Source: Actinomycetota bacterium
Lineage (GTDB): Bacteria > Actinomycetota > Acidimicrobiia > Acidimicrobiales > Acidimicrobilacustridaceae
Assembly: GCA_016185305.1 (NCBI GenBank)
Contig: JACPNV010000007.1
Span: 1-64,000 of the forward strand
Direction: 5' to 3'
Length of the DNA: 64,000 bases
The notes below the pieces were generated by a model. That model saw only the letters and a list, made by a program, of their open reading frames with translations, was not told the DNA's origin and did no database searches. This document shows, in pieces, positions 41,837-48,598 of this stretch. Position numbers and translations under genes: made by a program. How positions within the stretch are numbered: the first letter of the stretch is position 1; the number at the start of each line of letters is the position of its first letter.

Positions 41837-42232
41837 GTGAGCACCCGCGCCCGTACCGTCGTGATGGTCTTCGCGCTGTGGACCGTCTACGTGTGGGTCA
41901 CCCGCATCGTCAACGTCTTGTCGGCCGACGAGATGAGCGCACCCGGCAAGGTGCTCACCGTTGTGCTCTCGCTGTCGTTGATCGCTCTTGCTGGCGCCGC
42001 GGTCTGGTCGGCGTGGACCGCTCGGGCACCGCGCATCATCGCGATCTTCGCGGGCTGGACCGTCGCGGTCTGGGTCGTGCGGCTGCCGACCATCCTCACG
42101 CTGTCCGGTGTCGACGTGCCGTTCAAGGTCGTGCACAGCGTGCTGGCGGTGATCTCGGTCGGTCTGGCCGTTGCCGCGTGGCGGGTGACGACGGTTTCTC
42201 ACGAGCGCGAGCCGGCCGGTACCTTGTACTGA
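41837..42232 (+). CDS. Four-helix membrane protein of unknown function
   Basis: The start is GTG 41837, supported by the leaderless-type box. The 131-residue product is almost all hydrophobic, with four predicted helices (for example VVMVFALWTVYVWVTRIVNVL, VLTVVLSLSLIALAGAAVW, IIAIFAGWTVAVWVVRL and VVHSVLAVISVGLAVAAW) and short loops. It matches no family I can name. The NifU-N-like gene starts 3 bp after its stop, so they are co-transcribed. Confidence 0.75.
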   Translation: MSTRARTVVMVFALWTVYVWVTRIVNVLSADEMSAPGKVLTVVLSLSLIALAGAAVWSAWTARAPRIIAIFAGWTVAVWVVRLPTILTLSGVDVPFKVVHSVLAVISVGLAVAAWRVTTVSHEREPAGTLY

Positions 42233-42235
42233 CCT

Positions 42236-42547
42236 ATGGGCCAGCCCGTCACCGTCATCGAGAAGCCGACCAGCACACCCGGCGTCATCCGGTACGAGAT
42301 CAACCGCACCGTCACCGGCACCGGCCATGAGGTCTATCGCTCCATCGACGATGCGCAGGGCGACGCACCGAGCGACTTGCTGGGGCGCGTGCTGTTCGGG
42401 CATGGCGGCATCGCCAGCGTGCACATCTACGGCAACGTCATCACCGTGCACCTGGCCGATGGCGCGGCGAGCACAGGGATCAGGGAAGCGATCGAGAACG
42501 TCTACATCTTCTACAAGGAGGGTGTGGAGGTCGCGCCGCCGGCGTAG
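42236..42547 (+). CDS. Nfu/NifU N-terminal-like domain protein
   Basis: The 103-residue protein resembles the Nfu_N domain: a short beta-alpha fold with LLGRVLFGHGGIASVHIYGNVITV (helix, then the strand pair typical of the HP-x-A-x-x-L-F-x-I-P-G-V-x-x-V block). The C-terminal Cys-x-x-Cys NifU domain that binds iron-sulfur clusters is absent and there is no Cys at all, so it cannot itself carry a cluster. It is coupled to the upstream membrane protein gene. The family call is moderate. Confidence 0.6.
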   Translation: MGQPVTVIEKPTSTPGVIRYEINRTVTGTGHEVYRSIDDAQGDAPSDLLGRVLFGHGGIASVHIYGNVITVHLADGAASTGIREAIENVYIFYKEGVEVAPPA

Positions 42548-42553
42548 CGCGCA

Positions 42554-42596
42554 ATCGCCCCCGCCCAGCGCCGAACGGCGAGTGAACGGGGGCGAT
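42554..42596. terminator. Strong hairpin between convergent genes (bidirectional terminator)
   Basis: ATCGCCCCCG (42554-42563) pairs perfectly with CGGGGGCGAT (42587-42596), and inside the loop CGCCG-AA-CGGCG forms a second stem. It lies between the stops of the plus-strand gene (42547) and the minus-strand gene (42623). There is no long T-run, as is usual in high-GC actinomycetes. Confidence 0.65.
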
Positions 42597-42622
42597 CGTG
42601 AGACTTCAGCCTTGCTTCGAGC

Positions 42623-43141
42623 TCAGCTCTCGGCCGGAGGAGCCGGCTGCTCGGCGAGCTGTTCCTTCAGATTCTCGACCGTCTGCTCGGCGATCTCATG
42701 GCGGATCACCTTGACCGGGTTGTAGGGCTTGAAAGCTTCGGCCATCTCGTCGGCATCGCCGGACGCGCCCATGAGCAAGAGGATGGACGTGCCGTTGGTC
42801 AGCTCGGCCTTGACCTCGTCGATCATCTTCTCGTCGAGGCCGGAGTTCTTCATGGCCTTGCCGATGAGGCCGCCGACCGCCGCACCGCCGGCCCACCCGC
42901 CGAGGAACCACAGCGGCGGGAACCACCAGAACAGCAGCATGCCGAGGAGCGCGCCCCAGAGCGCGCCGCCGGTCACCGAACCGTGGGGCGTGTGGGTGCT
43001 GACCCGGCCCGACTTGTGCTTCTCGACGACGGCGACATCGTCGATCCATGCCTTGCGCAGCTCGGTCAGCGCACGTACGGCGCTGAGAGCCGCTTGCGCA
43101 CCGTAGGTGTCGTTGAACTTCAGGATGATCAGGTCGGCCAC
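42623..43141 (-). CDS. DUF1269 membrane protein
   Basis: GTG 43141 follows a GAGAGGGGG site and gives 172 residues. The N-terminal ADLIILKFNDTYGAQAALSAV starts an alpha/beta domain; SVTGGALWGALLGMLLFWWFP and LGGWAGGAAVGGLIGKAMK form a Gly-rich membrane hairpin, and LTNGTSILLLMGASGDADEMAEAF closes the fold. This is the DUF1269 layout. The role is unknown; relatives respond to stress or reside in the membrane. Confidence 0.85.
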   Translation of the reverse strand: MADLIILKFNDTYGAQAALSAVRALTELRKAWIDDVAVVEKHKSGRVSTHTPHGSVTGGALWGALLGMLLFWWFPPLWFLGGWAGGAAVGGLIGKAMKNSGLDEKMIDEVKAELTNGTSILLLMGASGDADEMAEAFKPYNPVKVIRHEIAEQTVENLKEQLAEQPAPPAES

Positions 43142-43344
43142 GAGCCGCCCCCTCTCTTTGTTGTCCGCGTGGATTGCGGGCCGGAGTCTATGGGACATCT
43201 CCGGCCCCCGCGACCGCGGCGGGCACGATCCCCCACGCTGGCGTCGTCCTCGTTCCGGGCCGGCGACCGCGCCGGAAGCGGCGCGCCTGGCGGCCCAGTT
43301 CGAGGGTGGGGGCCGTGGGGTGAGGTGCGGGGCCGCGCCGTCGA

Positions 43345-44025
43345 TCAGAGCGCGCGCAGCTCGAACAGGCCGCGCGCGACGAGGTACAGCCCGAACACGA
43401 GGCAGATGGTGACCCGGATGGTCCGACGGTGCCGCAGCACCCACTCCTTGAGCTGCTCGACACGATGGAACAGCGAGTCGGGGATCGTGATGTGCACGGC
43501 AAGGGGGATCCACACCGGCACGCTCGCGACGGCGAAGACGATGGCCGTGAGGGCGCCCTTCGACCCGACGTCGACGGTGGAGACCGCGATGTGCTCGAGG
43601 GCGTCGTAGTACAGGATCATCGTCGAGACGTCGCGGGCGGTGAGGACCAAGCCGACGAGCGCCCAGCGCCGCACCGAGCTGTCGTCGGGCGGGCGCCCTG
43701 TGCGCTCCTCATGGGTCTGGAAGCCCGAAGCGGCGCGGAAGCGGAAGTAGCCGGCCAGCGCCACCAGCACCGAACCGAGCACGAGGTCGACCGCCGCAGT
43801 GACGGCGGTGGTCGACGTCACGCCGTCGATGAGTGCCGGCGCGACCGCTGTGAACACGAGGACCGCCATGATCGCGAACGCCAGCCACGCGCCGCCGGCG
43901 AAGGCGAGGGCCTTGGCGCGCGGCCGGACCTTGCTCGTGAGGAGCAGCTCTGACGTGACGAACAACGTCGGGCTGAGCGCGGCGCCGATGGCCATGACGA
44001 CAACCGCGGTCACGAGCGTGAGCAC
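43345..44025 (-). CDS. GAP/Sap-family six-helix membrane protein
   Basis: The 226-residue protein has about six membrane helices, with VMAIGAALSPTLFVTSELLL at the start, which is the characteristic beginning of the GAP (GPL-addressing protein)/Sap family, and VTICLVFGLYLVARGLFEL at the end. In mycobacteria these proteins help bring glycolipids or sulfolipids to the surface. It starts at GTG 44025, 23 bp after the MarR stop, and ends an operon of the repeat protein, RDD protein and MarR regulator. A role in lipid export here is inference from the family. Confidence 0.8.
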   Translation of the reverse strand: MLTLVTAVVVMAIGAALSPTLFVTSELLLTSKVRPRAKALAFAGGAWLAFAIMAVLVFTAVAPALIDGVTSTTAVTAAVDLVLGSVLVALAGYFRFRAASGFQTHEERTGRPPDDSSVRRWALVGLVLTARDVSTMILYYDALEHIAVSTVDVGSKGALTAIVFAVASVPVWIPLAVHITIPDSLFHRVEQLKEWVLRHRRTIRVTICLVFGLYLVARGLFELRAL

Positions 44026-44048
44026 GGCGCTTCACTACCACGAATGGG

Positions 44049-44522
44049 TCAGACGGGCGGTCGTCGCCCGCCCAAGGCGTCTGCCACAGCTCGGAGCGCA
44101 CGCGTCACGGCCGGCAGGTCGGGCTTGTCGATCGGGTCGATGACGTACTCGCGCACGCTGGCGAGATGGGTGGGCCATGCCTTCTGCAGCGTGCGGAAGC
44201 CCTTCGGCGTGAGCGTCGCCCAGATGCGGCGGGCGTCGTCCGGGCACGGCTCGCGGCTGACGATGCCCGCGGCCTCGAGGCGATCGATTCGGTACGTGCA
44301 CCGGCTCTTCGACATCAACACCTGGTCGGCCAGCTCGGACATGAGGATGCGCCGGCAGGGTGCCGCGGAGAGCCACACGAGGATCTCGTAGTCGTCGAGC
44401 GTCAGCTCGTGCGCGGCGAGGGCGCGGTTGAGCCGATCGTGTGCGAGCGTGGCCGCTTGGAGGAACGCGATCCATGCCTTGGTCTCGCCGTCGTCGAGCG
44501 GTCGCGGCTTCGGCGTCGTCAT
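44049..44522 (-). CDS. MarR-family transcriptional regulator
   Basis: The 157-residue protein has the winged helix of MarR proteins: LTLDDYEILVWLSAAP, then LMSELADQVLMSKSRCTYRIDRLEAAGIVSREPCPDDARRIWATLTPKGF, which is the recognition helix and wing with the usual D-x-R. It probably senses a small ligand and controls this operon. Its start overlaps the RDD gene by 4 bp. Inverted sites in front of the nearby yceI gene are possible targets (inference). Confidence 0.92.
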   Translation of the reverse strand: MTTPKPRPLDDGETKAWIAFLQAATLAHDRLNRALAAHELTLDDYEILVWLSAAPCRRILMSELADQVLMSKSRCTYRIDRLEAAGIVSREPCPDDARRIWATLTPKGFRTLQKAWPTHLASVREYVIDPIDKPDLPAVTRALRAVADALGGRRPPV

Positions 44523-45013
44523 CGGTCTTGGCGCACCGATGTGCCGGGGTTGGTGTGGACGCGGTGTACGCCGTCGGGATCGAAGTCGTAGACCACGACG
44601 GTGCGGGCCGCGATGTCCTGCCAGGTGCGCCGGCGGCTGTCGACGAGCATCCAGAGGAAGCCGATGCCGCAGGCGGCGAACGACACGAACGAGACGGCGA
44701 ACCGGACCACGGCGCGGAGGAACTTCATCGGGCGCCCGTCGGTGCGCGTGATGCGCAGGCCCATGAGCCCCTCGCCCAGCGACCGTCCGGCGATGGTCCA
44801 GGCGCCGGTGAAGTACACGAAGAGCAGCCCGCTGATGATCGTCCCCGCGAGGTTCGGCCCGATCACGACGTCGCCGAGGGGCTCGGCGTTGAGCATGGCG
44901 ATGGCGGCTTGGGTGAGGAACAGCGATCCGGCCGAGAGGGCGGCGAACGCCACGACGTCGATGAGGCCGGCCGACGCGCGGCTGACGATCCCCGCGTACC
45001 GGACGTCGTCCAT
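44519..45013 (-). CDS. RDD family membrane protein
   Basis: The 164-residue protein starts at ATG 45013, which overlaps the stop of the upstream gene (TGATG). It begins with RYAGIVSRASAGLIDVVAFA, the Arg-x(n)-Asp signature of RDD proteins; GRSLGEGLMGLRITRTDG and SFVSFAACGIGFLWMLVDSRRRTWQDIAARTVVV complete it. There are three to four membrane helices. RDD proteins are of uncertain function, some being transporters. Confidence 0.88.
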   Translation of the reverse strand: MDDVRYAGIVSRASAGLIDVVAFAALSAGSLFLTQAAIAMLNAEPLGDVVIGPNLAGTIISGLLFVYFTGAWTIAGRSLGEGLMGLRITRTDGRPMKFLRAVVRFAVSFVSFAACGIGFLWMLVDSRRRTWQDIAARTVVVYDFDPDGVHRVHTNPGTSVRQDR

Positions 45014-45945
45014 CACTCCTCACCGCCCGGGGGGAGTGCGCCCTTGTTGCCTTCGGTCAACTCGCCCGCCGGCAGCTTGCGCCGAGTGACGCGCCGGACG
45101 ATGCGATCGACGTGGTCGTCAGCATCGGCTGCTCGCGACCGAACGTTGTGTGCCATCTCGGCTGCTATTCCTGTCGACTGGTCGCGCACGAGGCTGCGGA
45201 TGGCGTCGGGGTCTTCGTTGAGGACGTCGATGACCTGGGGCAGCGCCTGGTGCAGCACGGGCTCGAGTGCCTCGCCGATCAGGGCCTCCACGAGGGGAAG
45301 CATCATCTCGGGTTGCTGCTCGATGTCGGCGAGCACCTTCGGGAGCGCCTCTTGCAGGATCGGGTCGAGCGCTTCGCGCACGATGGCGGTCACGAGCGGC
45401 AGCATCATCTGGGGCTCCTGCTCGATGTTGCCGAGCACCTTGGGCAGGGCTTCGTCGAGCACCGGATCGAGCACGCGCCCGACGACGCTGCTCACGACAT
45501 CGTCGACCTTCGGGCTGGCGACCGCGCGGTCGAGCGTGCCGTCGAGGAGCTGGGCGGCCTGCGCGCGGCCGACGGCTTCCTCCGCCTCGCCGCGCTCGAT
45601 GAGCTCGTCGATGGTCGCCTCGACGCGCCTTCTGGCCGGGCCGATCATCGGCGCGTCCCACACCCAGGCGGTGAGGGGAGAGAGCCGAACGGCTGCCCGG
45701 CTGGCTGCTCGTGACACTTCGACGGCTCGGTCCGACGCCGCGAACGCCGTGCCGACGAGCAGGTGCCGCCAACGAGGCTCGCCGCGCTCGCCCTCACCCG
45801 CGTGGAGCGCTCTCGGGTTGCCGTCGTCTTGGTGATCGCCGACGATGGCCGCCGCCTGCTCGCCGACCGTGACCGCCGCCCCGATCGTCACGCGGGTGAT
45901 CGACCGGATGCTGCGGGCCAGGCGCGGCTCTTGGGGGCTGTCCAC
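45013..45945 (-). CDS. Protein with 34-residue helical repeats, unknown function
   Basis: The start at GTG 45945 is supported by a leaderless-type box seven bases upstream; the product is about 310 residues. It shows a weakly hydrophobic N-terminal half and, at about residues 155-250, two near-identical 34-residue repeats that begin DPVLDEALPKVL and DPILQEALPKVL, each holding EQEPQMMLPLV or EQQPEMMLPLV, plus a degenerate third (EPVLHQALPQVI). The C-terminus is basic and then acidic. I recognise no family. It is the first gene of the operon with RDD, MarR and GAP genes. Confidence 0.7.
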   Translation of the reverse strand: MDSPQEPRLARSIRSITRVTIGAAVTVGEQAAAIVGDHQDDGNPRALHAGEGERGEPRWRHLLVGTAFAASDRAVEVSRAASRAAVRLSPLTAWVWDAPMIGPARRRVEATIDELIERGEAEEAVGRAQAAQLLDGTLDRAVASPKVDDVVSSVVGRVLDPVLDEALPKVLGNIEQEPQMMLPLVTAIVREALDPILQEALPKVLADIEQQPEMMLPLVEALIGEALEPVLHQALPQVIDVLNEDPDAIRSLVRDQSTGIAAEMAHNVRSRAADADDHVDRIVRRVTRRKLPAGELTEGNKGALPPGGEE

Positions 45946-45958
45946 GCCCGAGACGTTA
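45946..45958 (-). promoter_or_regulatory. Leaderless-type -10 element for the repeat-protein operon
   Basis: On the minus strand TAACGT (45953-45958) is followed by seven bases and GTG 45945. It sets the start of the four-gene operon. Confidence 0.45.
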
Positions 45959-46013
45959 CGGCTTCTTGGGTGCGTGATCCTGCCCATCGTCAAGATCACG
46001 CCGCCAGCTCGGG

Positions 46014-46598
46014 TTACGACTTGGCGGCTTCGACCTCGAGCTCGACCTTGACCTTCTTGCCGACGACGACGCCGCCGTTGGCGAGCGGCTGGTTCCAAGA
46101 CACGCCGTACTCGTCGCGGTCGATCTCGCCAGATGCGCTGAAGAAGGCCCGGGTGTTGCCCCAGGGGTCGGTCGTGACGCCGTTGAACTCGACGTCGAGG
46201 GTGAGCGGCTTGGTCACCCCCCGGACGGTGAAGTCGCCGGTGACGAGCCAGTGGCTGTCGCGGGCAGGCTTGACTCCGGTGCTCACGAAGGTGATGTTCG
46301 GGTGGTTGTCGAGGTCGAGGAAGTCAGGGCTGCGCAGGTGGCCGTCGCGGCCGTCGTCGCCGGTCGTGATGGACGAGGCGTCGATCGTGACCGAGAGCTT
46401 GGAGTCCTCGGGCCGCTCGGCGATCTCGACGTCGGCCTCGTAGCTGGTGAAGCGGCCGCGGGTCTTGGCGACCATCAGGTGGCGGGCCACGAACTCGACG
46501 GTGCTGTGCGAAGCGTCGACGGTGTACTGGCCGGCGGGGGGAACCTCCCGGCCGTCGACGACGCGGGCGGTGGATTGCGGGGTGGCGACATCAGTCAT
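46014..46598 (-). CDS. YceI family lipid-binding protein
   Basis: ATG 46598 follows GGAGG at a good distance, giving 194 residues. PPAGQYTVDASHSTVEFVARHLMVAKTRGRF is the first YceI block, then FTVRGVTKPLTLDVEFNG and ISASGEIDR-type DRDEYGVSWN. YceI proteins form a lipocalin-like barrel that binds isoprenoid or amide lipids. There is no signal peptide, as in other actinobacterial copies. Two operator-like sites lie about 60-90 bp upstream. Confidence 0.93.
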   Translation of the reverse strand: MTDVATPQSTARVVDGREVPPAGQYTVDASHSTVEFVARHLMVAKTRGRFTSYEADVEIAERPEDSKLSVTIDASSITTGDDGRDGHLRSPDFLDLDNHPNITFVSTGVKPARDSHWLVTGDFTVRGVTKPLTLDVEFNGVTTDPWGNTRAFFSASGEIDRDEYGVSWNQPLANGGVVVGKKVKVELEVEAAKS

Positions 46599-46656
46599 GG
46601 TTGTTGTTCCTCCGTTGGGGTATGTCACGTCACAACGGAGGCCCGCCCTTCAATAT

Positions 46657-46689
46657 TTCAGATTTGAACGAAAAAGATCCAGATCTGAA
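46657..46689. promoter_or_regulatory. Two tandem operator-like sites upstream of yceI
   Basis: TTCAGATTTGAA (46657-46668) and TCCAGATCTGAA (46678-46689) are near-palindromic 12-mers with centres 21 bp apart, two helical turns. The region is strikingly AT-rich for this genome. The form suits a MarR-type dimer, and a MarR gene lies 2 kb away. Confidence 0.55.
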
Positions 46690-46729
46690 CTATGTCGGCG
46701 AGCAGACGGCCGCGACCGGGGACGGTGGA

Positions 46730-48460
46730 TCACGGTAAGACGGTGTCGGTGTCAGTGCCGGAGCGGAGGATGCGACCCGCGAGCGTGCCGGTCGCGGCGT
46801 TGTCGCGCACGGTCTCGATGCCGTTGACCAGCACGTGCGTGATGCCCTGCGCGCCGGCGGTGAGGCGGGCCGTGCCGCCCGGGAGATCCTCGACGAGGGT
46901 CGCTTGCTCGGAGTTGACCGTCTCGGGGTCGAACACGACGAGGTCGGCGACGAATCCCTCTCGCACGACGCCGCGGTTGTGGAGACCGAACAGCTCGGCC
47001 GGCTGCTCGGTCATCATGTGGATGGCGCGCTCGATCGGTACGAGCTTGCGCCCGCGGATGGTGTCGGCGAGGAAGCGGGTCGTGTAGGTCGAACCGCACA
47101 TGCGATCGAGGTGGGCGCCGGCGTCCGAGCCCCCAAGCATGGCGCGATCGTCGGCCCACACCTGCTGGCGCAGCGACCAGGACGCGTCGTCGTTGTCGGT
47201 CGGCCGGGGCCACAGCACGGTGCGCAGATCGTCCTCCAGCACGATGTCGAGAAGCGTGTCGAACGGGTTGCCGTCGCCCCGCTCTGCCGCGATGTCGGCG
47301 ACGACCTTCCACTTCAAGCCTTCGTTGGCCTTCGAGTACGTATCGCCGATGACGTAGTTCCCGAAGTCGGTGAGGCGGGCGAACACGCCGACGTCGTCGC
47401 CGCACGACCGGCGCAGCATCTCGGCTCGGACCTGCTGATCGCGGAGCTTCGTCATGCGCTCGTCGAGGGGGAGGTTCAAGACGTCGCCCCACCCCGGGAG
47501 CATGTTGAGCGCGCAGTAGTTGCGGAAGCTCATGTTCATCGGGACGAGCACCGGCATGGTGAGGGCGACGATCTTTCCGCCCCGGGCGGCCGCCTTCGTT
47601 CCGGCGTCGAGCTGGTGCCATGGCTGGTCGGGTCGCTTCGAGTCGACGGTCAGCACGTTCCAGTTGATCGGGCGGTTGGCCGCGGCGGACATCTCCGTGA
47701 GGAGATCGATGTCGTCGTCGCTGAAGTACTCGAGGCAGCCGTCGACGATGCCCTCGAGCGTGGTGCCATCGTGCGCGCCGACCTCCGTGCAGAGCGCGAC
47801 CAGCTCGTCCCGGTTCGCCCACCGAGACGCAACCGGCTGGCCGTCGCCATCGGAGTGCGTGCGCGAGAGCGTGGTCGAGAGGCCGAGAGCTCCGGCCGCG
47901 ATGGATTCGCGAAGGAGGTGCACCATGCCGTCGAGCTGCTCGCTCGTCGCTTCGTTCCCGACCGCAGCCTCGCCCATCACGTAGCGGCGGATCGCGCAGT
48001 GGCCGACGAGGAAGCCGACGTTGATGGCGACGTTGCCCTCGAGCCGGTCGAGGTAGTCGCCGAAGGTGTGCCAGTCCCAACGCACCCCGCTTTCGAGGGC
48101 TTGCAGCGGCATGCCTTCGACCTTTGCCATCATGCGGCGGGTGTAGTCGGCGTCTTCGGGCTTGATGGGGGCGAGGCTGAACCCACAGTTGCCGGCGATC
48201 ATGCTCGTGACGCCATGGACGTTGGATGGGGTGGCGTAGGGATCCCAGAAGAGCTGGGCGTCGTAGTGCACGTGCGGGTCGACGAACCCGGGGCATACCA
48301 CGAGCCCGGTCGCGTCGATGGTGTTGGCCGCGTCGGCGGTGATCGTGCCGGCCTCGGCGACGGCCACGATCGTCCCGTCCCGAACGCCGATGTCGGCGGG
48401 CCGGGCGGGCAAGCCGGTGCCGTCGATGAGTTGTCCGCCGACGATGAGATGATCGAGCAC
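46730..48460 (-). CDS. N-acyl-D-amino-acid deacylase-like amidohydrolase
   Basis: The 576-residue protein is a metal-dependent amidohydrolase of the D-aminoacylase group. PGFVDPHVHYDAQLFWDP holds the H-x-H site, MIAGNCGFSLAPI the Cys ligand typical of this group, VGHCAIRRY a His and GGSDAGAHLDRMC the catalytic Asp. The N- and C-terminal strands (MLDHLIVGGQLIDGTG; GFVADLVVFDPETV) form the usual small domain. Actinomycetes have many such genes in catabolic loci and the true substrate is often not an amino acid. GGGAGG precedes GTG 48460. It is divergent from the thiolase-fold gene under a shared operator motif. Confidence 0.88.
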   Translation of the reverse strand: MLDHLIVGGQLIDGTGLPARPADIGVRDGTIVAVAEAGTITADAANTIDATGLVVCPGFVDPHVHYDAQLFWDPYATPSNVHGVTSMIAGNCGFSLAPIKPEDADYTRRMMAKVEGMPLQALESGVRWDWHTFGDYLDRLEGNVAINVGFLVGHCAIRRYVMGEAAVGNEATSEQLDGMVHLLRESIAAGALGLSTTLSRTHSDGDGQPVASRWANRDELVALCTEVGAHDGTTLEGIVDGCLEYFSDDDIDLLTEMSAAANRPINWNVLTVDSKRPDQPWHQLDAGTKAAARGGKIVALTMPVLVPMNMSFRNYCALNMLPGWGDVLNLPLDERMTKLRDQQVRAEMLRRSCGDDVGVFARLTDFGNYVIGDTYSKANEGLKWKVVADIAAERGDGNPFDTLLDIVLEDDLRTVLWPRPTDNDDASWSLRQQVWADDRAMLGGSDAGAHLDRMCGSTYTTRFLADTIRGRKLVPIERAIHMMTEQPAELFGLHNRGVVREGFVADLVVFDPETVNSEQATLVEDLPGGTARLTAGAQGITHVLVNGIETVRDNAATGTLAGRILRSGTDTDTVLP

Positions 48461-48492
48461 GGTGGCCTCCCTGGCTGCTCCGACGGGTTGCC

Positions 48493-48516
48493 GTCAGGTT
48501 CCTGACGCCCCGTCAG
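48493..48516. promoter_or_regulatory. Operator at the amidohydrolase promoter
   Basis: CTGACG-CCC-CGTCAG (48502-48516) is a perfect inverted repeat, and GTCAGG-TT-CCTGAC (48493-48506) overlaps it, so three half-sites lie in a row. On the minus strand TAATCT overlaps the outer edge and is a likely -10 box. The same core occurs at 48571-48585. Confidence 0.7.
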
Positions 48517-48570
48517 ATTAGCAAGCCGCCCGCCGGGATCCGGCATCGGCCGGCCGTTGCGGTCGCCTTT

Positions 48571-48598
48571 CTGACGACCCGTCAGGTATGGTGCCTCC
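48571..48598 (+). promoter_or_regulatory. Operator and leaderless promoter of the thiolase-fold gene
   Basis: CTGACG-ACC-CGTCAG (48571-48585) is followed one base later by TATGGT (48587-48592), a -10 box exactly six bases before ATG 48599. A protein bound to the inverted repeat would cover the space between -35 and -10, so it should repress. The match to 48502-48516 suggests one repressor for both divergent genes. Confidence 0.7.

Noticed and set aside
42623-43513. A 296-residue version of the DUF1269 protein
   Set aside because: The extra N-terminal part is Arg/Pro-rich and unlike the family; GTG 43141 has a ribosome site and matches the family start.
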